A DNA stretch of 64,000 nucleotides from Megaustenia siamemsis (Eukaryota; Mollusca; Gastropoda; Stylommatophora; Ariophantidae), in the NCBI GenBank assembly GCA_032433765.1, contig JAVIAB010000160.1, positions 15,430,307 through 15,494,306 on the forward strand. The letters run 5' to 3'. Both the position numbers and the translations under genes were made by a program. Below are positions 10,986 to 22,077 of the stretch, piece after piece; position 1 is the stretch's first letter; every line of letters begins with the position of its first letter. The notes under the pieces are model-generated. The model searched no databases. It was not told the origin of the DNA and saw only the letters and a list, made by a program, of their open reading frames with translations.

Positions 10986-11934
10986 GTTTGTCCAACCATT
11001 AACCATTATCAACCTCTTGGAATAATCAGATTCGGAATGATGAAGAACATATATTGTTGACTAAAAAACAGCCTGGAATAATTAAGCATATGTTCAGCAA
11101 ATGGTTAAGTGTATGTACAATGGCAACACATATATATTTCCATATCAAAATGAGTCTACCATCATTAAACGTGAAATAGGACACTTTTAGGTCTGAAGGT
11201 GGCCCAAGGACAAGGCTAACTGTAGAAAATTGGAATCATGTTTGCAATTACATATAACGGGCAACACACACAATTGCTTGATCTATTAAATTATTATGAA
11301 AATACGCCTCTGAAAAGGATTGAACTGGAAGTAAAATATTTGCTGTAACATCAAAAAATTAAATCATCTTAATTCCTTTTATCCTAAAAGATCAAAGGAA
11401 TTCGCCGGTGTGTACAATCTGTTGTTTCTCTTGAATAAAGAACAAAGAATAACAATACTTTTGCATCATGAATATTCTGAGGCTGCATACAAAAAATCAC
11501 TGCGATCTACAAACTACAGGTAGTTTTCTGGCAAATCAAAGAGCAAACATCTTCATGAATTTATGAACGGACAATATATATCCTTCGCATGCTTCTAAAG
11601 ACATCACTTTAAATTGGGCTAGGATTTCAATCGTTTTCTACACGAATTAGATACAATTTATGACGTTGTCTGTAGACAGTCAACACATATAATGTAAAGA
11701 GAACTCACCAGTTTCACTGTATAGAATAAACGGATGAACATACCCTCGTGGACACATACAGACATAAATATGTAAACTAAACGGTAGGGATGCTAGCTAA
11801 ACTGGCGTGGCACACTTTAACGTGAAATAAATGTCATTGTCCACGAGCATCATAAAGTTAATCAAAGTAAACACGCGGGAGTACACCAGACAATTACCTA
11901 TCATGCAGAGGTCATCTTTTTTCTTTCTTTTCTC
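10986..11934. other. No feature recognised
   Basis: AT-rich sequence after the transposase remnant. No frames with recognisable motifs and no repeats seen elsewhere in the window. Confidence 0.45.
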
Positions 11935-12160
11935 TTTTTCACTGGTACCGAAAACGTGTCGTTGTTATATCATTTGTCGTTCTTGAGCTGCTCGAACTGT
12001 CTGAATTAGTGATTTTCCTTTGTTGTTACATGTCTCTATCACTGCATCTATCCATCTTCTTCTTGGTCTTCCTCTTGGTCTTTTTCCATGCATTCTCGAG
12101 AAGAACGCCCTTGATGGTGATTGGTGAGGATTCATTCTGACCAGGTGGCCAAACCATAAC
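11935..12160 (-). pseudogene. LINE-B ORF2 3' end (minus-strand copy)
   Basis: On the minus strand this reads FGHLVRMNPHQSPSRAFFSR, GKRPRGRPRRRW and AAQERQMI, nearly identical to the end of the copy at 1004-1468. The 3' tail is decayed to T-rich sequence on the plus strand (about 11918-11940). Homology stops abruptly inside the codons for WFGHLV near 12160, so only about 70 codons survive. Confidence 0.75.
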
Positions 12161-12606
12161 AACAATAAATGAGAATAACACAGCCCAAAGTACAAACAGA
12201 CGATCCCAACTTTGGAAATGTATTGGCAAGTTTATATCACAACGAAGAGAGCTTGTACATAAAATCACATCACATGGTTATGACAAGACTACACATAACA
12301 GCCACAACACACAGCGTGCAGTAACATGGTATACGGTACAAAGTTGGGCTATAAATAATATTAAATTGCAGTACACATGCAGAATACTAATTTAAAAAAA
12401 CATGACTAAAATGAAATCTTAGATTGGCAAAGAAAAAAAAACAGTTACCCCAAATAAGTAATTCGGAAGAAGAATTAGACAAAACAAAACACATAAATAT
12501 CAAGGAACTTTTAAGAATAAAGTGAGGTTCTATCACTCTAGGAATATCAAGCAAGCAATATCTCCCGATAGATCATGTTCAATATGTACAATGTAATTGA
12601 CAGAAG
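12161..12606. other. No feature recognised
   Basis: Spacer between two LINE remnants. Nothing supported. Confidence 0.4.
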
Positions 12607-13109
12607 CAGGTTTAAAAAAAAAAAAAAAAAAAAAAAGAGGAATATACTGTGCAATACATTTTTGACAATAGAAAAAAAAAAATTCTTGTGTGTTATGTAG
12701 AACCAGTCTTAATATATGGATGTGAAAGAAGAACAATGGGACAACAGACAAGAAAATCACTGGAGATTGTAGAATTACGGTTTCATAGAAGAATGTACAC
12801 CAAGGACAGCTAAGGAGAGCACTGAAAAAGGTCAAAAGAACCAGAAGTTTAATTTCCAATGTTAGGAAGAAACAATCATCATTTTTTGACAATGTAACGA
12901 AAAGACAACACTTTGAAATATATTGTAACAACTGGGAAAATTGAGGCAGGAGAAGACAGGGGGAAGCAAACAGAAAATACAAAAGACAGGTTAAGGGAAT
13001 GGCTTGGCAGAAGGTCAACAACAGAAATGATAAATAACTGTAGAGATCGATAGTTGTGGAGAGACATGATCACCTACGCCAGCAGACTTGGTACTTAATG
13101 ATGATGAAT
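12607..13109 (+). pseudogene. Decayed LINE-A fragment with A-run at its left edge
   Basis: After an A-run of roughly two dozen bases, the sequence follows LINE-A in scattered frames: CNTFLTIEKK, VEPVLIYGCERRTMGQQTRK, FHRRMYT, then the minus-one relatives of FFGHVM and KIEGRRDRG. The terminus CACCTACGCCAGCAGACTTGG is kept, with a degenerate GAT tail at 13095-13109. Many substitutions and indels are present. The 35-bp minisatellite starts some 30 bases beyond the LINE tail. Confidence 0.75.
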
Positions 13110-13139
13110 AGACAGATGAATCAGATAGTAGAGGAAGGA

Positions 13140-13868
13140 GACCAGCTTATAACAACCAGAAAGAGACAGGAGAAGGAAGTCAAATTATAACCAGAAAGAG
13201 ATGGGACAAGGAAGTCAAATTATAACCAGAAAGAGACAGGAGAAGGAAGTCAAATTATAACCAGAAAGAGATGGGACAAGAAAGTCAAATTATAACCAGA
13301 AAGAGATGGGACAAGGAAGTCAAATTATAACCAGAAAGAGATGGGACAAGGAAGTCAAATTATAACCAGAAAGAGATGGGACAAGGAAGTCAAATTATAA
13401 CCAGAAAGAGATGGGACAAGGAAGTCAAATTAAAACCAGAAAGAGATGGGACAAGGAATTCAAATTATAACCAGAAAGAGATGGGACAAGGAAGTAAAAT
13501 TATAACCAGAAAGAGATGGGACAAGGAAGTCAAATTATAACCAGAAAGAGACAGGAGAAGGAAGTAAAATTATAACCAGAAAGAGATGGGACAATGAAGT
13601 CAAATTATAACCAGGAAGAGATGGGAGAAGGAAGTCAAATTATAACCAGAAAGAGATGGGAGAAGGAAATCAAATTATAACACGAAAGAGATGGGAGAAG
13701 GAAGTCAAATTATAACAAGAAAGAGATGGGAGAAGGAAGTTAAATTATAACCAGAAAGAAATGGGAGTAAGAAGTCAAATTATAACCAGAAAGAAATAGG
13801 AGAAGGAAGTCAAATTATAACAAAAAAGAAATAGGAGAAGGAAGTCAAATTAAAACAAGAAAGAGATT
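13140..13868. repeat. 35-bp minisatellite, ~21 copies
   Basis: The unit TATAACCAGAAAGAGATGGG plus 15 more bases repeats head to tail. A GACAGGAGAAGG variant is seen in the first and middle units, and more divergence towards the right end (AAGAAATAGGAG). It begins close to the 3' tail of a LINE-A copy. Confidence 0.93.
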
Positions 13869-14389
13869 GAATATGCAGCTACCCATATATCTATCAACTG
13901 CTAAATAGTGCTAAAATATTCTGCGAAAAGTTATAAGAAAACTTCCCAGCTTTTCAACACGTCGAAGTCAACACGCTAAACGAGCCTAAGACACACCGTT
14001 AACACTAAATGACCTTTAAAAAGCGATATATACTTTGTAGAAAAATTAATCGGCCGAACCAGGTTGTTTGACAGCTGAGTTCTATTAGTTAATTTTTGTC
14101 TTCTCTTGAACCTGCGCCTATGAAATGTGTTTAATGATTGCTCCTGTAAATGTGCACACACAACTAGTTTCAGTCAAGCAACAAGTAGTAATATTACACA
14201 CACAAGCACATATAAAACAGAATTGGACAAATATAGGGACATATCTGTGAAATCATGCGAACAATAGAAAACAGAAATAAACAATTACATACATTTTATT
14301 CTTCTTATTTCCTTCCTCATTTACCTTTCAGCGTCGAGAAGAGATATAATTTGTGCTCGTTTGCTCTTCTGTTCGACTCTACTGCTGTT
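13869..14389. other. No feature recognised
   Basis: AT-rich spacer. Nothing supported. Confidence 0.4.
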
Positions 14390-15045
14390 TTTTTTCCTAG
14401 TGTTTCTAATATTCCGTCGAGTCATCTTTTTCGTGGTCGGCGCTTGGGTCTGGAGTTCTGGCAACGCTTATTGAAAGCGATCTTGATCTTTGATCTTTTT
14501 GCATTGTCACGTGACCAAACCATTATTTGTTCTTTCTTTATATATTCTATGGCGAGGGTTATTCCAAACTTGTTAAACAGTTCTTCATTTCTGATCTTAT
14601 CTCTCGGGCTGTTTCCTGTCATTCGTCTAACACACCATCTCGGAAGAGGTTATTTTTCATATTGTTCTTGCATCTAGGGTCCAGGACTGGCATTGGTAGC
14701 ACAAAGTTGGGATGAAGATTGTAGTGTATAGTGCCCGTTTTGCATTTAGAGTTATTTTCGTGTTGGACAATAGTGATGATAGCTGTCCAATTATTTGACA
14801 AGTTTTGTTACATCTTGAGTCTATCTCTGCTGTTTGTGAATTGTTGTTTGTCATTAGACTTCCTGGTTATTTGAATTCATCTACTTGGTTTAGTTGTCTG
14901 CCTTCTATAGTTATGTTGCTGTTCTGTTTCTCATTTGCGATATTCATGACTTCTGTTTTGTTGATTTTCATGCACTTTGTGTCTGTACCGTTGAGTCTAT
15001 TTAAGTGTTCTTGTAGGTCTTCTACTTTTCAACATATTTATTGAA
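14390..15045 (-). pseudogene. LINE-B-related reverse transcriptase distal region
   Basis: The minus-strand translation contains NNNSQTAEIDSRCNKTCQII, LNAKRALYTTIFIPTLCYQC and QSWTLDARTI, followed in another frame by MTGNSPRDKIRNEELFNKFG, IAIEYIKKEQI-like and WSRDNAKRS. These correspond to the LINE segment after the YxDD box through the post-RT region. A second copy at 37550-37955 has NDNSQTAEIVSRCNKACQII, so the block is real coding history. Several stops and frameshifts are present, and no active-site residues remain. Confidence 0.7.
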
Positions 15046-15289
15046 TACAAATAATAGAAAACATGAATAATTGTTGTATTTTCTATGAAATAAAAACGAT
15101 GTACATTGAATTAGAATCATCCTCATTATTCTCTCATATCCTGTCTTCTCCTGCATTTGCTGTCGTGAGGGTTACATGAGTTTAACACGATGGACTGTTG
15201 ATAGAGTGATTAGTTAATTGCCTGCAGAGTTTTTCAGGTTGACAGACAGTATAATTTCTCAACAATTCAAACAACATTTCAAGCAACAG

Positions 15290-15985
15290 GCAAATATTGT
15301 CACAATTATGATGCAGAAATCCAAGCAATAAAGTTGGCAATAGAAAAACTGCTGAACAGTAATCTTAGCCCACAGCCTGTAGTGTTTTTGACAGACGCAA
15401 GATCAGTACTCTAGGCACTGCAATCCAGAAAATTACCACATCTGCAGACCTTATTGACTGAACTCTGCAAGCATCACAGGGTTGCCCTGTAGTGGATCCC
15501 ATCTCAAAGTGGAATACAAGGAACCGTTAAAGCGGATCCGCTGGGAAAAGAACATGCAACAGGCACACAACTAGATGCACCTGTTACATACCATCAGAAG
15601 ACACAGATAATCAAATCAATCAGAGGACCACAAGCCCCAAATCAGGATGTCTTTCATAATATGAATAGATATGAACAAGTTATCATTATATGCCTCAGAA
15701 CAGGACACAATCGACTCCATAGTCACATGTATACAAAATTCAAGATCGGCACATCAACTACTATGTACATGTGGACAGGCACCCCAGACTGCTGAACACA
15801 TACTTCAAGACTGCACTGAATATAGTAGACTGAGGAAAATCCATTGGTCCATAGATACAACACTACAGACAAAACTATATGGGCGACTGCAAAAATTACA
15901 AAAGACAGTGAAATGTATACAAGTAACGACATTGCTGGTATAGACAATACTTAAGGCAAACGAAAGATAGATAGATAGATCATTT
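15290..15985 (+). pseudogene. LINE-C-like RNase H and C-terminus, GATA-tailed
   Basis: The RNase H part reads AEIQAIKLAIEKLL and VVFLTDARSVL, with a stop where the next residue should be, then IPSQSGIQGTVKAD. It is followed by YEQVIIICLRTGHNRLHSHM and, after a frameshift near 15750, CTCGQAPQTAEHILQDC, giving the CxC...HxxxxC motif. The element ends in three to four GATA units (15967-15982), which is probably its natural microsatellite tail. It is diverged from the copy at 8500-9870 and is a pseudogene. Confidence 0.75.
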
Positions 15986-16024
15986 CTCGTTAATGATGTA
16001 AAATAATTAAGCAAACGTTTCTTC

Positions 16025-16215
16025 CTCTGACTTGCTAAGCGTATATGGTGTTAGTGCCCATATATTCCAATGACCACGTCACATTTGTGAGTGATGTGGT
16101 TGGTATTACGCCAGGGCGCCTTTACTTCCCAGAAAAATCTCTGGTATCCATTGTTAGGGGCTGTGTGAACCCCAGCCTTGTTTGTGCAAAAAATAATCCG
16201 ACCCTTCTGATTTAG
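16025..16215 (-). mobile_element. SINE-C fragment (minus)
   Basis: Read on the minus strand it follows the body of SINE-C at 53280-53440: GGGTTCACACAGCCCC, a GGATACCAGAG block, TTTTTCTGGGAAGTAAAG, GGCGTAATACCAACCACAT, and GGGCACTAACACCATATACGC. The tRNA-derived head is not recognisable. Confidence 0.65.
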
Positions 16216-16244
16216 CGCACTCAAGAAGTACGTCTTCGATTCTA

Positions 16245-16322
16245 TTTCGGGCTGTCTATTGCTCTTTGTTTTTTTCTGTTGTTGATTATTTGTTAATTTT
16301 TTTCCGAGTGTTGTAAACATAC
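16245..16322 (+). mobile_element. SINE-B body fragment
   Basis: The stretch from the TGTTTTTTTCTGTTGTTGAT region to CCGAGTGTTGTAAACA aligns with the body of the plus-oriented arm of SINE-B at 20700-20760. Head and tail are missing. Confidence 0.5.
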
Positions 16323-16555
16323 CACCTCCACTGAAATGATTGGTTGATCTGTCGTCCAGGAAGCTTCTCTCTATCACAATAATAAACTGTTATTGACTCG
16401 AGAAACTCGCCCTCATCCCATCTGGGACAATAGTCCCAGAAGAGGCTGCTGTACGACAAACCCTGCCATCTGGTGCGTTTGATGTGAAAACTGTTATTGC
16501 TTGTTTGTCTATGTTATATTGATTATGTCTCACCACATCTCTTGACCTCGACAGT

Positions 16556-16910
16556 TATTTATGATTTCTTTTGCTGACCTTCTGCCAACCCATTCTCTTA
16601 AGCGGTCTGGTATCTTTTCTTCTCTATCTCTTCATCCCACAATTTTCTATTGTCACAATACATTGCAGCCGTTACCTTCTCGTTACATGGCCACACAAAA
16701 ATTATGATTGTTTCTTATTAATATTGGAAATTAACTCTCGTTTTTTAATCTAGTCTCATTCAGGATGTTTTCACTACTCTTCTTAGCTGCTCATGTTATT
16801 CTCAACATTCTTTTGCAAAGCTGTAATTTTACAGCTTGCAGTGATTTTCTTGTCTTATGTACTATTGTCCATGATTCACATCCACATGCTAAGACAGGTT
16901 ATGGATAACA
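16556..16910 (-). pseudogene. LINE-A fragment (minus)
   Basis: The plus-strand words TTATTTATGATTTC, TTCTTAGCTGCTCATG and GTCCATGATTCACATCCACA are the complement of the LINE-A region from SWTI through the AKK block to the RSTTEMI end. It lacks the terminal CCTACGCCAGCAGG segment. Frames are broken, so this is a dead copy of about 350 bases. Confidence 0.7.
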
Positions 16911-17164
16911 ATGATGAGCATATTGAACTGGTACCTCCTTTATACGGAAAATTAGTTCAGGCGTCAATGATATTACAAGACCAGTTAGTAATGGCAGTTT
17001 GTATGTAATTTCTGTAAATGCAGAAGTCTCTAACAAAACGACAGGAAACAGGGTTCCATCAGCTACAGTGCAATAGCATTAACACGTTGAACGAAATGAC
17101 AGATTTGCGGACTTGCTGGACAGTCGACCAGTGTATAGCAGCTATTGTCAAATGTGAACAGAGA

Positions 17165-17515
17165 GAAACTGGTTGGTCCCTAGGCAAGACGACCGTCTCA
17201 AAACAGAGAGGTTGTGAGTTCAAACCTCGGCTGCACCGAAAATCCAGTTGGGATTTTTATTTATGATTTCTCTCTGCTGCAGCCACCCTTGGTCTCAGCA
17301 GCGGGGCCCGGCTTGGAACGTCAATTACTCATCGACGGAAATAAATATGAGTACCTCCGAAGACGGAGTTATCTGCCTGTGCGGCGAGAGACTCATGTGC
17401 ACCCGGCCAGGGAAAAACGGATTAACACGAAAAATTATGTTCCTATTCTCTAGGGCTCTAGGGGCTTCGCCAGAAGTCAAAGGCAGGCGAACGCAAAAAA
17501 ATATTTTTTTTAAAG
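17165..17515 (+). mobile_element. SINE-D copy with tRNA-like head
   Basis: GAGTTCAAACCTCGG at 17216-17230 fits a Pol III B box, preceded by an anticodon-arm-like GTCTCAAAACAGAGAG. The distal part (17380-17490), with CTGTGCGGCGAGAGACT, GGATTAACACG, CTCTAGGG and CTTCGCCAGA, matches the complement of 44280-44400 and in part 27569-27655. It ends in a short A/T-rich tail. The different tRNA heads but shared 3' domain suggest a modular SINE family. Confidence 0.65.
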
Positions 17516-17660
17516 TGTGAATTCGACGTGTTTTCTTTGTAGTACTTAAATTAAGCCGGGGTTTTCAGTGGGTCACGAAAAGTTGTAATTACTATAATCT
17601 ACCAATAGTCTCACATTTTAATTCTTATTTTAAAGGTTCTGGAATTTCTAAGTTTGGAAT

Positions 17661-18015
17661 TTAACTGCAGCATGAGAGAAGTTGTTTAACTGCAGCATGA
17701 GAGAAGTTGTTTAACTGCAGCATGAGAGAAGTTGTTTAACTGCAGCATGAGAGAAGTTGTTTAACTGCAGAATGAGAGAAGTTGTTTAACTGCAGCATGA
17801 GAGAAGTTGTTTAACTGCAGCATGAGAGAAGTTGTTTAACTGCAGCATGAGAGAAGTTGTTTAACTGCAGCATGAGAGAAGTTGTTTAACTGCAGCATGA
17901 GAGAAGTTGTTTAACTGCAGCATGAGAGAAGTTGTTTAACTGCAGCATGAGAGAAGTTGTTTAACTGCAGCATGAGAGAAGTTGTTTAACTGCAGCATGA
18001 GAGAAGTTGTTTAAC
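17661..18015. repeat. 25-bp minisatellite, 14 copies
   Basis: The unit TTAACTGCAGCATGAGAGAA plus GTTGT repeats 14 times with a single substitution (GCAGAATGAG in copy 5). Its near-perfect homogeneity implies recent expansion. Each unit carries a PstI-type CTGCAG. Confidence 0.97.
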
Positions 18016-18102
18016 GAAACAAGAACACTAGACAGAATTTGCTAATAGTCATATATTGCTTGCTACGGACCTTCTGCCAAGACGGTAAAGGCCATACACA
18101 AA

Positions 18103-18198
18103 TACGACATTTCAAGTTCTGCATCATCATCATCGAGTGCCGTTTCCGCATCGAAGGATGGCTGCATTCAATGATGATGCAGAACTTGAAATGTCGTA
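18103..18198. repeat. Perfect 28-bp inverted repeat, 40-base loop
   Basis: The arms 18103-18130 (TACGACATTTCAAGTTCTGC and 8 more) and 18171-18198 are perfect reverse complements, with a 40-base loop between them. A third partial copy of the arm (GCAAGTTCTGCAG) follows at about 18202. It could be a foldback relic, a tiny MITE or a transcribed hairpin. Confidence 0.9.
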
Positions 18199-18617
18199 CC
18201 CTGCAAGTTCTGCAGTTAATTCAAAATCAATATTACCTTAATAGAATCATTTTATGTAACCGAAAACAGAAGAATATTCGAAAGCAGAGTTTAAAATAAA
18301 AGCTTACTTGTGAGATTATGCATGTGACGGGCTATTAAAATATAAAATGTTAAATTGAATGAAAACAGATGTTTTGACTACGTGTATCTTGATTCTTAAT
18401 TCTTGATCCTTCCAGTGCCGTTAGACGGTCTCGTACAGTCTCTTCCCCCCCCCCTAATTGTATCTATTCAGTGTGAGCTGTTCCATTATTGAGAGTGAGT
18501 CTATGTCTGCCAACTTAGCTTCTTTGGTAGAGTTATTTTCATTGTTTCTCGAGGTCATCATTTTCCTTTACTCTGATATGATACTTCACATTTGAGAGCT
18601 GCTTAGTAATCCTCTGT
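18199..18617. other. No feature recognised
   Basis: AT-rich spacer including a C-run at about 18446-18456. Nothing supported. Confidence 0.4.
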
Positions 18618-18636
18618 TCATACTATGTATGTATAT

Positions 18637-19113
18637 CATCATCAAGTACCAAACCTGCTGGCATAGGTGATGATGTCTCTTCACAACTTTCGATTTCACA
18701 GTTATTTATCATTTCTGTTGTTGACCTGCCAAACCATTGTATTAAGCTGTCTGGTATATTTTCTCTTTGCTTCCCTCTATCTCTTCGTCCCTCAATTTTG
18801 CCACTTCTGATAAATCCATGATGTTCTCTTCTCACTAGATGGCCACAAAATGATGATTGTTTCTTCCTAATATTGGAAATTAGCTATCTTTTTGCTTTGA
18901 CCTCTTCCAGAACGTTTTCATTGCTTTTCTTAGCTGTCCGTGGTATTCTCAACTTTCTTCTGTAAAGCCACATTTCTATAGCCTTCAGTTATTTTCTTAT
19001 CTGTTATCCTATTGTCCATGATTCACATCCATATGATAAGAATGGCTCTATATAACATTTAAGAACTCTTTATCTTGTTTCTATTGTCAAAAATGGATTA
19101 CACAGTATCTTCC
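18637..19113 (-). mobile_element. LINE-A, 5'-truncated (minus), probable target duplication
   Basis: The 3' end is at the left: CATCATCAAGTACC then CCTGCTGGCATAGGTGATG, the complement of the CACCTACGCCAGCAGG terminus with its GAT tail. Coding blocks on the minus strand include KIEGRRDRGKQREN, the AKK/SNENV region and the CESWTI segment, with several frame breaks. A 19-base flank at 18618-18636 matches 19114-19132 at 16 positions, a plausible target duplication, though TA-rich sequence makes this less decisive. 5' truncation is in the CNPFLT region. Confidence 0.75.
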
Positions 19114-19122
19114 TCATACAGT

Positions 19123-19150
19123 GTATATATATATATATATATATATATAG
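19123..19150. repeat. (TA)n microsatellite
   Basis: About 26 bases of alternating T and A at the right edge of a LINE-A copy. Confidence 0.95.
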
Positions 19151-19827
19151 AGCCTTTTTATTCGTTCTTGCAGTTTTTCTCTCCATGCTCACAATGCACA
19201 AAGGCGAGCTAACCAAAGAATAACGTCAACATAAGCTGAGAACCACTGAATGATATACTGCATGTCTTCCAACTGTCTCACAGTAAATGACAAATAGAAG
19301 CTTCCCACCTTGAACAAACTGAATCTGTCGAGGACGTGTTGAGGTTAAACAATCGGCCGAATCAACGTTTAGAGCTTAAACGTCCCACTCAAGACTTATG
19401 ACGAATGTCGGATAGACTCAGAGCAGTTAGTGGAACGAGTGCATGCTTTGTCAATACAGCCCAGACTCGCGCTATGGTGCCCTCAAACCCAAGAAGTGTC
19501 TCAACTACTTCTAGTTTCCTAATAGGTACACACACACAAACACACACATATACACATACACACACACACACACAAATCAGTGTATTTAACCCTGACTGGC
19601 AATATTAGATTTACGACTAAAACCAAATAAAATATTTTTAGAACATTGAAACTGTTGCCAAAAATAGAAATGATGGTGGCATACCATAGAGACATCTTGG
19701 TCTCAGATAGCAGATAACAGTCCGAAGATTCATCTCCGTTACTGCTATCTCCTGCTATTGTAACCTCGGAGTCGGTAGAGAGTCTTGATCAAGTTCAAGT
19801 CCATATAAAATGAAAATGTATTCACTA
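19133..19827. other. No gene; (CA)n at 19528-19575
   Basis: Only a CA-rich microsatellite with TA interruptions (19528-19575) stands out. The 60-67-codon frames across it are repeat-derived. Confidence 0.5.
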
Positions 19828-19840
19828 ACCAAATAGCATG

Positions 19841-20184
19841 TTGTTTTACAGAAGAATGTTGAGAGTACCATGGACAGCTAAGAAGAGTAATGAAAACGTT
19901 CTGAAAGAGGCCAAAGCAAAAAGAGAGCTAATTTCCAATATTTGGAAGAAACAATCATCCTTTTTTGGCCATGTAATGAGAATAGAACAGCTGGAATATA
20001 TTGTAACAACTGGGAAAATCGAGGGACGAAGAGATAGAGGGAAGCAAAGAGAAAATATACCAGACAGCTTAAGAGAATGGCTTGGCAGAAGGTCAACAAC
20101 AGAAATGAAACTGTCGTGATCGAAATTTGTGGAGACACATAATCACCTACGCCAGCAGGCCCGGTACTTGATCATGATAATGAA
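19841..20184 (+). mobile_element. LINE-A, 5'-truncated, with imperfect 13-bp target duplication
   Basis: This is a short LINE-A copy. It starts in the FYRRMLR block and reads RVPWTAKKSNENVLKE, FFGHVMRIEQLEYIV and KIEGRRDRGKQRE, then DSLREWLGRRSTTEM in one frame. An indel follows just before the terminal untranslated segment CACCTACGCCAGCAGGCCCG and GATCATGATAATGA tail. Flanks ACCAAATAGCATG (19828-19840) and ACTAAACAGCATG (20185-20197) match at 11 of 13 bases. This copy gives the clearest view of the family's C-terminus. Confidence 0.82.
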
Positions 20185-20194
20185 ACTAAACAGC

Positions 20195-20380
20195 ATGATG
20201 GTCTAGACCTTGCTGATGACATAGTTCTATCCGCACAAAAACATAAAAATTGTAAGATATAATAACTTCATACATGACGAAAGGTCACAATACAGCTAGG
20301 ACTGGACATAAATATAGATAGTCCCAAAATAAAACTGTTTCTCGTATTGACTTGATTGCACTAGCTATATGTCAATCAAG
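20195..20380 (+). pseudogene. LINE reverse transcriptase active-site fragment, interrupted by SINE-B
   Basis: The frame reads DGLDLADDIVLSAQKHKN, an FADD/YADD-type catalytic box, then LGLDINIDSPKIKL, matching the GLxINxxKTK block that follows it in LINE RTs. The sequence then reaches KYLGT (TATCTGGGAACC) and is interrupted by a SINE-B insertion that duplicates this target. The lineage differs from LINE-A, where the corresponding residues are YxxDTVL-like, but is not resolved. Stops lie between the two blocks. Confidence 0.6.
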
Positions 20381-20395
20381 TATCTGGGAACCAGT

Positions 20396-20783
20396 AACAA
20401 ATAATAATAAATAAATATTATTATATAGGGAACTTCCGAGGCGATAATAGGGAATAATAGAACAAAGAAGTATGTGTTAGCACTCGGAAAAATTGACAGA
20501 CAAACAACAACAGAAAAAAACGAAGAACAATATATGGTCCGAAGTGGGATCGAACCCGTACTCCCTGGCACAGCGCCTTGCCACCAGAAGCCGGACGATT
20601 TTCACACTGCCACGCAGCTAACTAAAAATTAGCAAGTGTAGCTGTTGTAGCTGCGTGGCAGTGTGCCAGGGAATACGGGTTCGATCCCGCTTGAACCATA
20701 TATTGTTCTTCGTTGTTTTCTGTTGTTGTTTGTCTGTCAATTTTTCCGAGTGCAAACACATATTTTTTTGTTCTATTATTCTC
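20396..20783. mobile_element. SINE-B inverted dimer inside one 15-bp target duplication
   Basis: Two SINE-B units face each other. The left arm (minus, 20396-20619) runs from an AAT-rich tail to a tRNA-like head. The right arm (plus, 20649-20783) repeats the head and body and lacks the tail. Both contain a B box (GGGTTCGATCCC on the sense strand). Arms 20603-20619 and 20649-20665 are perfect complements. The right arm lacks about 34 bases between the A and B boxes. TATCTGGGAACCAGT flanks the whole unit at 20381-20395 and 20784-20798. Confidence 0.85.
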
Positions 20784-20798
20784 TATCTGGGAACCAGT

Positions 20799-21637
20799 TG
20801 CAAAAGGGGGGGGGGGAAGAGAGAGAGAGAGAGAAATGTCCTACAGAATGATAGAGGTAAGGAGACAATAACTAATCAATAACTAGAAAAAAAACCGATA
20901 ATATCAAATAGAAACACAAGATACACCTACCTTGTAGGTCATCATCACCTGGCCGCATCGGTGGACAAGCTTCCTGAGTCTGGTCTGGAGATGTGAACTC
21001 TGGAGAAGATCAAAATACAAAATGTGTCATTGTCTGTTAGAATATTGATTAAACATTCAGTTTGGTTTGATTTGTTGGCCACATACGATTCAATCAACCA
21101 CTCACTCAATCAAAGTCTTAAAGTTAATTGTAGAGTAATGTACGGCCACAGGTCAAGTCTCTCCATCCATCCTAATACTTGTTCATTTCACTATCCCTTT
21201 CAAGTCAAGGCCAAATGTCCTTGAAAGTATTCATGCTTTCTCTTCTCCGTGTACTTTTCGGCCTTCTATGTTTTCTCTTTCCCTGTTGAATCCACGATAA
21301 TGTATGTTTTGTTATGTTGGCAGGTTTTCTTAGTATGCCTTCTATCCACCTTTATTTTATATTTATGATTTCTAACACAATTGGCCCTTGTTTTATTTAG
21401 ACAAAATTGCTGTACGGTAAATATTTTGAAGCTCACATGAGTGGCAATGATGAAAGTTGGCACAAAGGTATTGATTCTACAACGGAGGCTATCTTATGAA
21501 CTTAAGAGAGCTGTGGAGTTGTAATTTGTGAACACGTCTGTCGTCCTGAAGGCTCACGATAAAAATATCAGTTTAGGTAGACAAAAATATTCCAGCCTAA
21601 AAGACTTCACAGCGTCCACCCAGCTTCATTATAAATT
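20799..21637. other. No gene; G-run and (GA)n at left edge
   Basis: A G-run and short GA repeat at about 20807-20835 follow the SINE-B target copy. The rest has no recognisable coding or repeat. Confidence 0.45.
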
Positions 21638-21650
21638 GGTAGCAGAAATA

Positions 21651-21888
21651 GATAAAGGTAAAGGTAAAACACGAGACTTGAACCGGCGTCTTAGCACGCG
21701 AGTTTCCACCCATATGTGCTCGGCCGCCTATCCAGAAATGTTCGGAGATTTCTGTATAGTGTCGCCTCAAGCATTGAAACTCAGATGCGAGGCGGCATTC
21801 CTCACCTTCCCAGTGCAATACCGTAGTACCCATTTCTGTCAACCACTGTGTCGACCGTGGGGGTATTTTTATTTTATTTTATTTTGGT
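21651..21888 (-). mobile_element. SINE-A, 5'-truncated (minus), with target duplication
   Basis: From the left: a short GGTAAA tail, then the complement of the second tRNA-like unit with a good B box (GGTTCAAGTCTCG sense), then the body up to the CGACC block. The first tRNA head is missing. Flanks GGTAGCAGAAATA (21638-21650) and GGTAGCCGAAATA (21889-21901) match at 12 of 13. Confidence 0.82.
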
Positions 21889-22077
21889 GGTAGCCGAAAT
21901 ATTCTCTGGAAAGTTAAGGCAGCGGGCAGGGAAACTGGCAGTTCATACTTTATTAAACTGAAATTTAGTAGAATAAAGTCACTAACACGTGACAATGTCT
22001 ATGGGACTATATGTACCTTTACTTTATTGCTAAACTTCAACCAGAGAAAAGACCGGCCATAAGCTTTCTGATAGCAA

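Noticed and set aside
18637..19132. Certain target duplication for this LINE-A copy
   Set aside because: The 16/19 match lies in TA-rich sequence where chance similarity is likely, so it is listed only as probable.
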